A DNA stretch of 64,000 nt from NCBI RefSeq assembly GCF_020509005.1, contig NC_063019.1:1612001-1676000 (forward strand), in the 5' to 3' direction. The notes beneath the pieces were generated by a model. That model did no database searches. It worked only from the letters and a program-made list of their open reading frames with translations, and was not told the DNA's origin. This DNA comes from Fulvia fulva. Taxonomy: Eukaryota > Ascomycota > Dothideomycetes > Mycosphaerellales > Mycosphaerellaceae. Positions 22,395 through 33,193 of the stretch are shown piece by piece (positions within the stretch are counted from its first letter, which is position 1; each line of letters begins with the position of its first letter). A program made the position numbers and the translations under genes.

Positions 22395-25300
22395 CGAATA
22401 ATACTATACGACGATATTACTATCGTATAGTATAACGTAAACAAAAGTAGGGACAAGGTCTAGCGCCACTTTCTATAAGAGCTAGACCCGCTACGGCACT
22501 ACGTTATTACGGTATAGGAACTATAGATCAACCCCTACGTAGGACTCCTAGCCACTTGTAATGACTAGAGATACTATACCGTAATCGCGGGCTAATAAGG
22601 CGTTATCCCGAGGACATATATATACGTAAGCAAGACTATAGACCTTAAGTCGTAGAATATTATACTACCGTAGTAGGGTAACCTAGGAGACATAACATTA
22701 ATCTAGATCGACACGACACAAGGCCCTATCTAGATCTATAACGTTTATAACCCGCTACCGCGGGGTCGGACGAGTAGGGAACTAGGAACCCTCGCCTACC
22801 TAGAGCGGACCCTAAGCTAAGACACTAAGCAAGTACTCCTCGGCGACTTCAACCTCTACTACCTATAGTAGGGACTCGAATTTACTCCCCCGTACGCGTT
22901 TCTAGGGGGAAAGCTACTAGACATAACCGTACGCTACGGAATAGCCTTAGTAATACTAAAGGGAATAGAGACGTAGAAGGCCCGTACTAGTATAAGTACG
23001 ATCGACCTATACTTTCTATTACGAGAACTTAAAGAGAGACTAGTCTAATGCCGACCGAACTACGCGCTAGAAGCCTCCTTAGACTATATCCCTATCTAAA
23101 CGACGCTAGGGGTGAAGGCGATAGAGGAGCTAGTAAGCGAACTACGCCGTAACTAGAAGAAGGCACGCTAGGACAATATAAGAGGCTTCCTAATAGCAAA
23201 CCTACTATAGTATAGAGAACTCGAGACGACAGCTTAGCTAGTTCAAGTAGCGGAACAGGTTACCTTAGTTATATAGTAAGTAGCGGAACAATATACGCCG
23301 TTACTCCGGCCCTTAACGTAGTAGAATGCCTTCTAGACCCCTAAGTGCTCTACGAAGGTAAGGGAGGCTAGAAGGGCAAGGCGATAGTAGACGAAGGAGC
23401 ATACCTAAGAGACGTAGGAGTAATACTGTCGCGCGACATAAGAGAAGAAGGTATAGATAAGACGCGATAAGCTATAGGACTAGAGAGCGACGATCGGGCT
23501 CGTTATAGAAAACCCGGAACAGATATAGAGACTTACTAAATAGACACGACTACCTAAAGAGTAACAAACCCCTAAATTCCCCCTAATCTTAGACCGCGAA
23601 GGGATTGCCTAGGCTACGCCCCGGGGCAAGGCAAAAGTATTAGCCGACTATTTCTTTTCGACGTAAGTAGAGGTAGACCTTACGGATATCGACCCGAGTA
23701 TATACCCGGAACCCCTAGATATAGATTGGGCGGTTAGCTCTAATATAGTAACAGGAGTTATAAGTAAGCTAAAAGGACGGAAAGCCCTAGGCCTAGATAG
23801 GATACTAAATATACTACTAAAAGAGTATAGAGAAGAGATTGCGCCGAGCCTTATAAACCTATTTACCGCGTACCTACGGCTAGGGTACTACCCGAAGCCG
23901 TATAGAGAGTCTATAACAGTAGTACTACGTAAGCTATAGAAGGAGGACTATACTTAGCCTAAGTTGTATAGACTAATCGTACTTCTAAATACGATAGGGA
24001 AGGTCCTAGAAAAGATAGTAGCCTAGAGACTTACGTAGCTAGCTAAGGATAACTACGTACTCCTAGTAATATAGATAGGGGGAAGAAGCTAGCGATTAAT
24101 ACTAACAGTAATAGAGCTAATTACGGAGCAAATTCAGACCCTCTAGCACTACGGTAGAAACCGAGCGGCGTCCTTACTATCCCTCGATATCGTAGGAGCC
24201 TTTAATAACGTCTTATACTAAAGGCTAATATATATCCTATAGTAGAAAGGTATCCCCTAGTAGGTAACGACGTTCGTCTACTCCTTTCTCTAGGAACGGA
24301 CGACATACCTAGTCCTAGGAAGGTATACGTCCGACCCGATAAAGGTGGAGGCTAGAATACCTTAGGGATCCACTCTCTCCCCTATCCTGTTTCTAATATT
24401 TATGTCGGATCTAATCCCCCTACTTACCTCTCCGTAAACCTTAGTATCGGGGTTCGTAAACGATACAAACATCCTAGCCTAGTCAGACTCGATAGAAGAG
24501 AACTGTCGCCTCCTTGAAGATAGGCACAAGAAATGCGAGGAGTAGGCAAAGAAGTATAGTGCCCGGTTCGCCCCTAAAAAGTACCAACTTATACACTTTA
24601 GTAAAGCGAGAATATACTATAATATAAAGGCGGCGGTAAGAATCTAAGGCTACGAGACCAAGCTATTAGCGGAGCTACGAGTACTAGGGATCTAGCTCGA
24701 CCCGAAGCTAAGCTAGAATGTATAGATTAAGAAAGCCTAGAGTCGAGCGCAGGTCAATAAAGCCTCGATAAAGAGGCTTACGGCATCTATATAGGGAGCA
24801 ACATTCGATAAGGCAAGAGTAATATATAAGGCGATCGTTAGACTAGCTATATTATACGGGGCATAGATTTGGGGAATAGGAGGCGTAGGCAAGCCGATCC
24901 CGAAACGGATAGAGCAACCCCTAAACAGGACATAGGTAGGCAACCTACGTAGGGTACTAGGCGTATATAAGACAACGTTAATAAGCACGGTAGAAATAGA
25001 GACAGGAATACTACTAATCGGCCAGTACATCCGGGGAATAAGAATTCAATATGCGGTAAAGACGATAGGTTATCTAGCATAAACTACGATCTAGGAGGCA
25101 AAGAATAGGATAGAAAGCCGCTACCGGAGAGGGGTAGGACATAGGACAAGCCAAAAAGAGGATGACCTTACTACCTTTACGGCCGTATAGACAAGTACCG
25201 AATAGCTAGTACGAAAGGAGGAGGAGCGTAGGACTCGCTAGGCCGGCGGGAGCAAGGCTAAAACCTAAAGCCTAGCGGAATAGATAGCGAGCTACCTATA

Positions 25301-25459
25301 GGAGTAGGACTAGAAAAGGAAGCCCCCTAAGACAATAGGCCCGATAGCGCTCCGAGCCTTCTAAAGACATAATTACTAGCTATATAGGGACCTAATAAGG
25401 GCCGAAGCAAGTATAGCGATCCAAATTAGGTCCGAATACATTAGATTAAGGGCCTACCT
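22395..25459 (+). pseudogene. Lin2a ORF2, main part (endonuclease + RT)
   Basis: Endonuclease segments come first (LLGDFNLYY near 22840, STIDLYF near 23000), then the RT. The RT catalytic box near 24450 reads FVNDTNILA, where Lin2b keeps FVDDINIL, so the first Asp is lost in this copy. The frame is cut at 25459 by GypC and resumes at 31761. Confidence 0.85.
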
Positions 25460-25464
25460 ATTCA

Positions 25465-25984
25465 TGTCAGGGCGAGAGCCTGGCCTGTGAGATGCAAGGG
25501 TGAAAGCGAGAATGCAGGTGCGAAGTGTAGATGTAAAAGGGTATAGTATGATTGCTACACAAAACAAAAGACGAAGAAAGCAAGAGAGGCCTGGGGAAGG
25601 CCAGATATTTATACGCGACCCTCGCGAGTGCGTGTCCCCGCATCAACAGGGCTAACCCGTGCGAAGCCGCGCTTAGCAGCTTTGCTCAAAACCTTATTCT
25701 AACCTACCCTACGTTCCGAGTCTTCCACGTGCTTCTTCCAGGGTCCAGCGCAGTCGCGGGTGCTCGCGGGAGTGCCGTGAGTCACACAGTCACGAGCCGA
25801 AGTGAATCTGTCAAGGTTTGGTAGAGGGGTGAATTTGGAGGGCTGGGTCCCGTAGTGAATGTTGCGGGGTATGTGATTCTTGGCGCTCACACACCAAGCT
25901 GGACTGTCACTTCTTGACGACTTCTGAGCACTCTGAGGCTCTTCTGTCCCCACCTTCTGTACACTCTGTGGGGAGACCATAACA
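25465..25984 (-). repeat. GypC left (3') LTR, 520 bp
   Basis: It begins tgtcaggg and ends ccataaca, and is nearly identical to 31236-31755. It contains the TATA-like box (complement of tatttata, 25606-25613) and, 34 nt downstream on the element strand, the self-priming 9-mer (25564-25572). The GypC pol frame runs into it as far as a RIP-type TAG at 25699-25701. Confidence 0.97.
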
Positions 25985-28900
25985 GTAGCCCCCCCGAACA
26001 AAGCTGAGTTCCTACGAAGCCGTAGTAGTTCTACATATCGAGGATGTTCAGCTTCAGTACCAGGCCTAGGCCTGATGTCATGGTCGATACACCATTCGTA
26101 AGCCCCGTCGAAGAGCTCAGATTCGAAGAGCCTGCCGATGTTGACTTCTGGGCCGTCTGCGCGGGCGTGGTATTCTTCGATTGCTTGACGATTGAAGATG
26201 ATATATTGGATAGGTTCCTATGAGGTATCCCACTCAGGGCAACCTTGCCATTCGACTTCATACTTGATCGGCGGTAGTCCTTCAACGTCGTTGGGCTCTG
26301 CGCGGATTCCCCGGATCTTGCGGACGGCATAGTCGTCAGAAGGTAGGTTAATAGGCTCGTCGACTTCTACTTCATCGGGAGGACCTAGTATGTCTTGGTT
26401 TTGGTTCGGGAATGGGTCCTTAGCCGACGGCCGAAGGCGTACGGGATGGAAGACGTCGTGGATCTTTATGTTCGTAGGAAGAGCTAGACGGTAGGCGTGT
26501 GAACTGATACGCTCGGTGATCTCAAAAGGACCTAGGTTCTTCCAGTTTAGCTTCTTAGAGGGGCGGTCCGTCTTGATGTTCTTAGAGTTGAGGTAGACCA
26601 TATCGCCTACTTGGTAGTCGGGAGCTGGCTGGCGACGACGATTGGCTTGATCCTCGTAGATTGCTTATGCGTACACCATCTCGTCGTGAACTTCTTTATA
26701 GATCTGTAAGAGTATAGTAGCGAACTCGTCTGCTGCTTGCTCGTTTGCGTCTTCGGTAGGCGGGAGAGGTTCTTCTAGTTCTATGCCTATACGAGGGTGG
26801 TAACCTCTCGTAGTATAGAAGGGAGAGTAGCTAGTAGTCTCCGAGTCCTAGTTACGAGTAGCGAACTCCACCGTAGGGATATGCTGAGGCCAATCCTTCT
26901 GGTGGTAGTCGACGAAGCAACGAAGGACCTGCTCGAGGATAGCGTTCGTAATTTCGGTCTGGCCGTCGGTCTGTGGCTAAAAACTGGTCGAGAGGTTATG
27001 CTTGATGCCCAGGATAGCACACAGACGCTTCCAGAAGTGCGAGATGAACTGGGTGCCTCTGTCAGAGGTGATGCTATCCGGGAGGCCTTGAAAGCGCCAG
27101 ACGAATTCGTAGAACAAGCGAGCAGTCTCCTTTGCGGTCATGCTCCAGCACGGGATTATATACCGGTCCTTAGAGTAACGGTCCACGATCACTAGAAGGG
27201 CCTTTGCTTTCACGCCGCTAAAGGTCTTGCCGTGAGGAAGATCGGTGATAAAGTCTATAGTGATGTGCTTCTACGGACGATCAGGAGCCGGGAGAGGGTG
27301 CAAGAGACCGTAGGGACGGTGGCGGTTAGCTTTGGCTCTTCGGCAAGTAGCGCAGTTCAGCACGTAGCGGCGGACGTCCTTCTAGGAATGCGGCCACTAG
27401 TAACACCTAGCGAGGAGCTTGTGGGTCTTAGCTACGCCTAGGTGACCCCTAGAGGCGGAGTCGTGGATGATTTGGAGAATCTCAGCTCGGATATTAGAGC
27501 CTTCGGGCTGCGGTACGTAAAGCTTCTTACGGAAGTAGACGACACCTTCCTAGAGCTCGCACTCGGATAGCGAGAAGCCCGGGAATGTCCTCGCGCCAGA
27601 TTCAAGGGCCTGAACTAACTCTTAGGCGTCTATGTCGGCATCGTACGCTGTTCGTACTCGTGCCATGATGCCTTCGGGCTGCTCCTCATTATCAAACCCC
27701 TTAAAGTCTGATTCGGATGAGCCGTCGGTCGTTACTAAGCCCTCTTCATCGTCGTTCAAGTCCTTAGCGTCCGAGGCGTATTTGTCAGGCTCGGATTCAT
27801 CGTCACTCTCGTCAAGGTAGGCAGGAGCGAGCACGAGAGTAGCAAAGGAAGCGGCGAGCGTAGGCTGGCCGTTCGATAGGTACTCTCGAAGCTCGGAAGA
27901 GAGGTTGTGCTCTTTGATGACTTGTTGCTCTGCGATTTGCCGGCCCCCTCTTCGATCAACTAGAGAGTCACTAGGGCGGCGGGTAAGGGCGTCGGCCATC
28001 GAGTTGGCCTTGCCGGGCGTGTACGAGATCACGAAGTTGAACCGGGAGAGGAACTCGCTCTAGCGGGCCTGGCGACGATTGAGCAGCTTGCTCTTCATAA
28101 AGTAGACGAGGTTCTTATGGTCGGAGCTTACTTAGACGGGCATAGCAGAGCCTTCGAGCTCGGGGCGCCACTCTTCGAAAGCTTTGACGATGGCGAGAAG
28201 CTCCTTGTCGTAGATCTCGTAGTTACACTCCGTAGCGGTCATCTTCTTAGAGAGGAAGGCGACAGGTAACCAGGGGGATTCAGGCGAGCGGCGTTGTAGC
28301 AGGACACCGCCCACTACGCCGTCGGATGCGTCGGTCTCTACACGGGTCTCCAGTTCGAAATCGAAGTGCTGTAGAAGCGGGTTCTTAACAAACTTCGCTT
28401 TGAGCAAGTCAAAAGCCTCCTAGCATTCGTCGGTCCAGGCGAACTTCTCACCCTTGCGCGTGAGCTTCGTCAAAGGGCGTACTACGCCCGAAAATGCGTG
28501 GATGAAGCGGCGATAGAAGTTAGCAAAGCCTAGGAAACCCTGGACCTCTTTGACGTTCGTAGGAGCATCCTATTCGACGATAGCGTCGATCTTCTCTTGG
28601 TCCATCTTGATGCCGTCTGCGGTAATGATCAAACTAAGGAACTTGACTTCGGTCTTCTCAAACTCGTACTTGTCGATGTCGAGCTACAAGCCGGCGTCTA
28701 CGAGCTTCTAAAGGACCTTACAGACGTGCTCGCGGTGCTCCTCCTTGGTCTCGCTATAGACTAGGATGTCGTCGATGTAGGCAGTGTAGAACTGATCGAG
28801 GAACTCCTAAAGGATGTCGTTAATGAAGTTCTAGAAGGTACTAGGCCCGTTACAAACGCCGAAGGGCATAACGAGCGACTCGAACAGCCCGTAGCGAGTA

Positions 28901-29981
28901 CGGAAGGCTATGAGATACTCGTGTCCTTCTGCCATTCGTAACTTGTTGAACGTAGCGATGACATCGAGCTTAGTGAAGTACTTGGCCTTAGAGAGGCGCT
29001 CGAGCGTCTCCTAAATCAACGGTATTGGGTAGCGGTTCTTCTTTATAACAGCGTTCAAGCCTCGGTAGTCTACGTAGAAGCGTAGACCACCGCCGGGCTT
29101 CTTGACGAACATGACGGGACTGCTAGCGCTGGAACGGCTCGCTCGAATAAACCCCTTCTTTAGGTTCTCTTCGAGGTATCTCTTGAGGACGATAAGCTCT
29201 TCTCGGGACATAGAATATAACGGTCCGAACGGTGTCTCTGCACCTTCTTCTAGCTCAATCTTGTGGTCGTGAGGGCGATGAGGAGGCAGCTCGTCTGCGG
29301 CTTTAGCATCGAATACGTAGAGGATGTGGTGTGCCTAAGGAGGGACCTTCGTAGCAGGGTCGGTAGGTGTACGCTTCTTGTCGAGCTTCTCGAGGGCGAT
29401 GTCGATATCGCGGAGAGAGGCGGCGAAGACTTGAGCTTTAGGCTGCTTAGCAGCAGTGGTGAAGGCAGCGGCGTTCACCTAGAAGATCTTGGTATACTTA
29501 GGACCGCGCTGAGGCGGCGGAGAAGGCGGAGGTGCCGGAGGAACTTCTGGAGGGAAGCTGACAGTAAGGGAAGTCCAGTCGATGATAGGTCGGTGTCGTC
29601 TGAACCAGGGGAGGCCGAGGATAAACTTCTGATACGGTAGGGACGTAAGGAAGCTAGTGATCGACATACGCTTGCCTCCGAGGGTGATTGACGTGTGTAC
29701 AACATAAGTAATCTTACCAGTAGTAGTCTCCGTGCCGTCAAAGAGTTCAAGGGTGCGAGGGTACTTCAGTTCCTAGGGTTCGAGGTTAAGAGAGGTCGCG
29801 AGTTTATAGTCTATAAAAGACTCGCCTAGTGCGCTAGTGTCTATGAGAGTGAGATTGGAAGAAGAGAGTTTCTTTGAGCCGATATTTACATTCGTGACGA
29901 ACGGTTTGCAAGCGTGGTCCTTGCCCGTCTCGTCGTATAGGTCTAGCTATGCTGTATTGATCCTCAACTTCTTTCCTCTCT
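25699..29981 (-). pseudogene. pol: GypC pol: protease, RT, RNase H, integrase, chromodomain
   Basis: Its frame is -1 relative to gag. The protease box at about 29832-29843 reads DTSA for DTGA, a single RIP-type Gly to Ser change. RT starts at about 29211 ([15 protein letters not shown]) and keeps YIDDILVYS at about 28756-28779. RNase H (VETDASDG) lies at about 28132-28407. The integrase core at about 26977-27213 has VDRYSK and ITSDRGTQF with both Asp residues present. The GPF module is near 26530, and the chromodomain at about 26215-26320 ends YEVEWQGCPEWDTSWEP. The frame stays open through the polypurine tract into the LTR. Stop-free blocks include 27622-28032 (136 codons) and 26218-26601 (127 codons). 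Confidence 0.93.
25988..25996 (-). other. GypC polypurine tract
   Basis: cgggggggc on the element strand, followed by TAC and the 3' LTR. It is translated in frame as part of pol (FGGA). Confidence 0.85.
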
Positions 29982-31193
29982 TCACTTTCGGTAAACGTTG
30001 TTCTTAGTCTTCATCGCGTCGATAAGGAAGACCTAGGCTTTTTCCTGCTTAGCGGGAGCAGTAGGAGTAGGCTCGATAGCGCCGACAGCGCCGCGAACCG
30101 GGTTGCGGGCGTTACGGGCAGCGAGCTGCGGACAGTTGGCTGCGATGTGGCCTAGACCGCCGTAGTAGGTGCAGAGTCCGGCCTGGCGACGGCGAAGCTT
30201 CTCTTCGGGAGTGAGCTTACCGTTGACGAGGCCCTGGACTCGAGGGACGGCGGCACCAGCGCTGAGATCCATAGCGTCACCTACAGAGACGGGAGGGAGA
30301 GCCGTAGGAGCGGCGGCGCCTAGTGGAGCAGCGAAGTGGCTTCCGGGACCACGAGGCTAACGACCTTGAGAACGGGAAGCGAGGAGAGAGGCGGTGTGTT
30401 TCATATTAGAGTCGAGGCGCTAGTAGGTCTCGACGAGCTCACGGAAGCTTATAGCACCGACGTCCTTGTCCTCGAGGGCTCGAAGAAGCTCTGCTGACAA
30501 ACTACGGCGGAGAGTACTCTTCTTGGTCTCTTCGTTGTAGCCGGTGAACCCGATATCGCGGTTGAAGGCCGCGAGGTACTCGGCGAAGCTCTTGTTCTTC
30601 TGGAGGAGGTTGTGGATAGCGTTCTGGGCGGTGGCTCTACGGTCTGGATCACCAAAGGCAGCACGGAGGTCCTACATTAAGGTGAGGACGTCCGGGCAGC
30701 CGATAGTCTACGTAGCGTTGTCGATGTAGTGTTGTACCTGAGCCGCGGCGTCTCCCCGAAGGAGGGAGAAGACGTACGTGACTTTGTCCTTCTCTTGCGG
30801 AAAGTGGTCGGCATTAGCCAACAGCTTAATAGTGAGCTGTGTCTCAAATGCCTCAAACTTGCTCTTGTTGCCGTCGAACTCGTCTGGGTCGTTGACCTTC
30901 TTGGAGAAGTGCTGGCGGCGGTTGTTATCGGCGTGCGGGGCGAGGTTCTAGAAGGTGTTTACAATACCTTGAAGGTATGTTACTTAGTTGTTTACTTGCT
31001 CGACCTGCTAGGCGGTCTCGCGGAAAGAGGAGACGGTGCGGTTGATGAGAGCGTAGGCGGTGTCGGGGTTGGCGTTTGCCTAGGCACCGAAGGTAGCGGC
31101 GTTCGAGAAGGGGATGTCAGTCCACTCACTAAAGTGGAATGGAGTGCCTTGGTTGTCGAGGTTGACACTTCTATCGGTGGCGTGGTCACCTAT
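29982..31193 (-). pseudogene. gag: GypC gag
   Basis: About 403 codons ending at TGA (29982-29984). The likely start at 31191-31193 reads ATA, fitting an ATG lost to RIP. After an N-terminal helical region with several TAG codons comes a Ty3/Gypsy capsid (about 30500-30950; FEAFETQL, FSLLRGDAA, FNRDIGF segments). A Pro/Ala-rich linker follows, then a single zinc knuckle at about 30130-30180 reading CTYYGGLGHIAANCP, with the second Cys changed to Tyr. Only a few RIP substitutions separate this frame from being open. Confidence 0.9.
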
Positions 31194-31224
31194 GAGGATG
31201 ACTCGAGTGGTTGACGGTTTGTTG

Positions 31225-31233
31225 GTCTTTTGT
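31225..31233 (-). promoter_or_regulatory. GypC primer-binding site (self-priming type)
   Basis: On the element strand it reads ACAAAAGAC, 2 nt inside the 5' LTR. It is the exact reverse complement of GTCTTTTGT in the LTR transcript (plus-strand acaaaagac at 31335-31343 and 25564-25572). Confidence 0.75.
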
Positions 31234-31235
31234 GA

Positions 31236-31755
31236 TGTCAGGGCGAGAGCCTGGCCTATGAGATGCAAGGGTGAAAGCGAGAATATAGGTGCGAAGTGCA
31301 GATGCAAAAGGGTATAGTATGATTACTACATAAAACAAAAGACGAAGAAAGCAAGAGAGGCCTGGGGAAGGCCAGATATTTATACGCGACCCTCGCGAGT
31401 ACGTGTCCCCGCATCAACAGGGCTAACCCGTGCGAAGCCGCGCTTAGCAGCTTTGCTCAAAACCTTATTCCAACCTGCCCTACGTTCCGAGTCTTCCACG
31501 TGCTTCTTCCAGGGTCCAGCGCAGTCGCGGGTGCTCGCGGGAGTGCCGTGAGTCACACAGTCACGAGCCGAAGTGAATCAGTCAAGGTTTGGTAGAGGGG
31601 TGAATTTGGAGGGCTGGGTCCCGTAGTGAATGTTGCGGGGCATATGATTCTTGGCGCTCACACACCAAGCTGGACTGTCACTTCTTGACGACTTCTGAGC
31701 ACTCTGAGGCTCTTCTGTCCCCACCTTCTGTACACTCTGTGGGGAGACCATGACA
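31236..31755 (-). repeat. GypC right (5') LTR, 520 bp, with promoter elements
   Basis: The 5' LTR of the minus-strand element. A TATA box TATAAATA (plus-strand 31377-31384) lies 34 nt upstream of the predicted RNA start at 31343, where the self-priming 9-mer begins. The duplication attca follows at 31756-31760. Confidence 0.95.
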
Positions 31756-31760
31756 ATTCA

Positions 31761-32100
31761 GGAGACGCGTACTAGACATCTATAGCCTAGCCTACTAGTG
31801 TAGCTACCTATCGCAAAACCTAGAACATATGCTACTAAGATGCCCGTAGTAGGCGAGAGGCAGGGGAAATTGGAGGTACTATGCGGGAAGGAGAGACTAT
31901 AAGTCAATTATTAGGGACAAAGGCAACATTCGCCGAATCTCTCGGTAGATACTATAGTAGGGATACCTCTAGTAGTTTAGCCTCGCGAGCGAGACGGAGG
32001 AGTAGATAGACAAGAGGCGGAAGCGAGGGGGGTTGTAGATAGGGTAGTCATTAGGGCAGGCCTATAACACTAGCGTACCCCTAACAAGGGAAATTTAAGA
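31761..32100 (+). pseudogene. Lin2a ORF2, C-terminal part
   Basis: This resumes the ORF2 frame after GypC. A Cys/His finger at about 31795-31850 has the pattern C-S-Y-L-S-Q-N-L-E-H-M-L-L-R-C-P, with one Cys apparently changed to Tyr. The Lin1 family has the same type of C-terminal finger. Confidence 0.8.
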
Positions 32101-32133
32101 CGACAACGAGGAGGAAAAGATAGGCGGGAAGGA

Positions 32134-32165
32134 GGAGGGGTTTTCACTAACACGGTTTCCCCTCT
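32134..32165 (+). ncRNA. Family 2 LINE 3'-UTR hairpin (Lin2a)
   Basis: The stem GAGGGG (32135-32140) pairs with CCCCTC (32159-32164), with an 18-nt loop TTTTCAC...CGGTTT. A further G-U pair is possible outside. The fourth pair is G-C where family 1 has A-U. Lin2b keeps the same stem. Confidence 0.5.
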
Positions 32166-32256
32166 ATATATACAAAAACAAGATAGTATAGCTATATAGG
32201 CCAAAGGGCACTACAACAGCTTAATGAGATATCTATCTATCTATCTATATTAGTTC

Positions 32257-32346
32257 CTAATATATTGCTATATACTCGTACTATTAGTTAGTTAAAGATT
32301 GATCTCTTACTCTACTCCGCTACTATCTACCCGTACCTGTTTAATA
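32257..32346 (+). repeat. Cop1 left LTR, last 90 bp
   Basis: The remainder of the LTR split by Lin2a. It ends ttaata, a RIP form of TTAACA, directly before the primer site at 32347. Confidence 0.93.
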
Positions 32347-32361
32347 GGTTATAAGCCCGGG
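32347..32361 (+). promoter_or_regulatory. Cop1 primer-binding site (half tRNA-iMet type)
   Basis: ggttataagcccggg, immediately after the LTR, with the same sequence as in Cop2 and Cop3. Confidence 0.7.
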
Positions 32362-32943
32362 TTTATATAGGAATAAGAGCAACCTATATTAGTATAGGTT
32401 ACTTATATCCCTTGCTATCGTAGTAGAAAACATCTAGGAATTAGAAGTCTACCCCGTCTATCCTATTAAGGAGCTTAGTTCAATACTAAGTGATAGGTAA
32501 CCTATATAAGGACTCTATACGGCTTACTTAAAGCTGATACCTTAAAGATACTCTATAGGTAGCACTACATTAAGATACTATTAAGAAGGACTTTAAGTAA
32601 GTTTTTTGAAGCTCTACTAGGAGAGATAGACCTGTGTCCTAGCCCTAAGACCTTATACCGCTCCTTCTTTACTTTACTAAGCAGGCCTTAGTATCTACAC
32701 CTACGAACTTTCCTATTCTACACTAGAAGCCTTAGTAGGATCTGAGCCACCACTTTAGAATATACACACCTTGTTTCATTATATCCAATCTATTATAGAT
32801 TTATACTAAGAGAAGATAGAGGAGAAGGGAGGTAGAATCCTAGTTCTTAGGAGGGACAACTAGAAGAGATGGTTTAACCTTTAGAGATATAAGATAGAGA
32901 GCTAATCAGCATTCTTTACAATTGATGACCTAATAGAAGTGTC
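32362..32943 (+). pseudogene. gag: Cop1 leader and first codons of gag
   Basis: It matches Cop2 33194-33772 with more RIP changes. The first 400 bp or more are untranslated leader. Gag-type sequence (NWKRWFNL) follows near 32870 and runs to gtgtc at 32939-32943, where Cop2 begins. The homologous continuation is absent on the other side of Cop2. Confidence 0.75.
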
Positions 32944-33178
32944 TATTAAGATGTAGCATCTCAAAGGGAGTCAACAATTAGGAAGTGATCTAGTAGCCTA
33001 AGGCATCTACGATGACTTAGCTTATAGGGAGATACCTTCTCTCCCCTTTAGCTTAGATAGACATCTAATACAATCAACATATTGGTTCCTGATATATTGC
33101 TATATGCTCGTGCTATTAGTCAGTTGAAGATTGATCTCTTACTCCACTCCGCTACTATCTACCCGTACCTATTTAACA
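32944..33178 (+). repeat. Cop2 5' LTR, 235 bp
   Basis: It starts tattaag (TG changed to TA) and ends ttaaca. It is homologous to 38322-38556 and to the Cop1 and Cop3 LTRs. Confidence 0.95.
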
Positions 33179-33193
33179 GGTTATAAGCCCGGG
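33179..33193 (+). promoter_or_regulatory. Cop2 primer-binding site (half tRNA-iMet type)
   Basis: ggttataagcccggg, starting at the first base after the LTR. It equals the complement of the initiator tRNA-Met anticodon arm except for one G to A at a TpG. Confidence 0.72.

Larger units (their letters stand above)
25460..31760 (-). mobile_element. GypC: youngest Ty3/Gypsy chromovirus
   Basis: A 6291-bp minus-strand element (25465-31755) with 520-bp LTRs and the 5-bp duplication attca at 25460-25464 and 31756-31760, inserted in Lin2a ORF2. It retains far more CA and TG dinucleotides than its surroundings and the longest coherent open frames in the window. The two LTRs differ at 14 positions; 13 are C/T or G/A at CpA/TpG sites and one is an A/T transversion. 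It still carries in-frame TAG codons, so it is not intact. Confidence 0.97.
20807..32256 (+). mobile_element. Lin2a: Tad-like LINE, family 2, with GypC nested
   Basis: The element is 20818-32245, flanked by the 11-bp duplication tatattagttc (20807-20817 and 32246-32256) inside the Cop1 left LTR. Its own length without GypC is about 5.13 kb. It has ORF1 with zinc knuckles, ORF2 with endonuclease, RT and a C-terminal finger, and an (ATCT)n 3' end. It is related to but distinct from the Lin1 family. Confidence 0.95.

Noticed and set aside
30729..31214. 161-codon plus-strand open frame, the longest in the window
   Set aside because: It is antisense to the well-supported GypC gag (capsid and zinc knuckle on the minus strand) and has no recognisable domain.
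32347..32361. Possible tRNA gene fragment (ttataagcccggg)
   Set aside because: Only an anticodon-arm-length match on the complementary strand, located right after LTRs: a primer site, not a tRNA gene.
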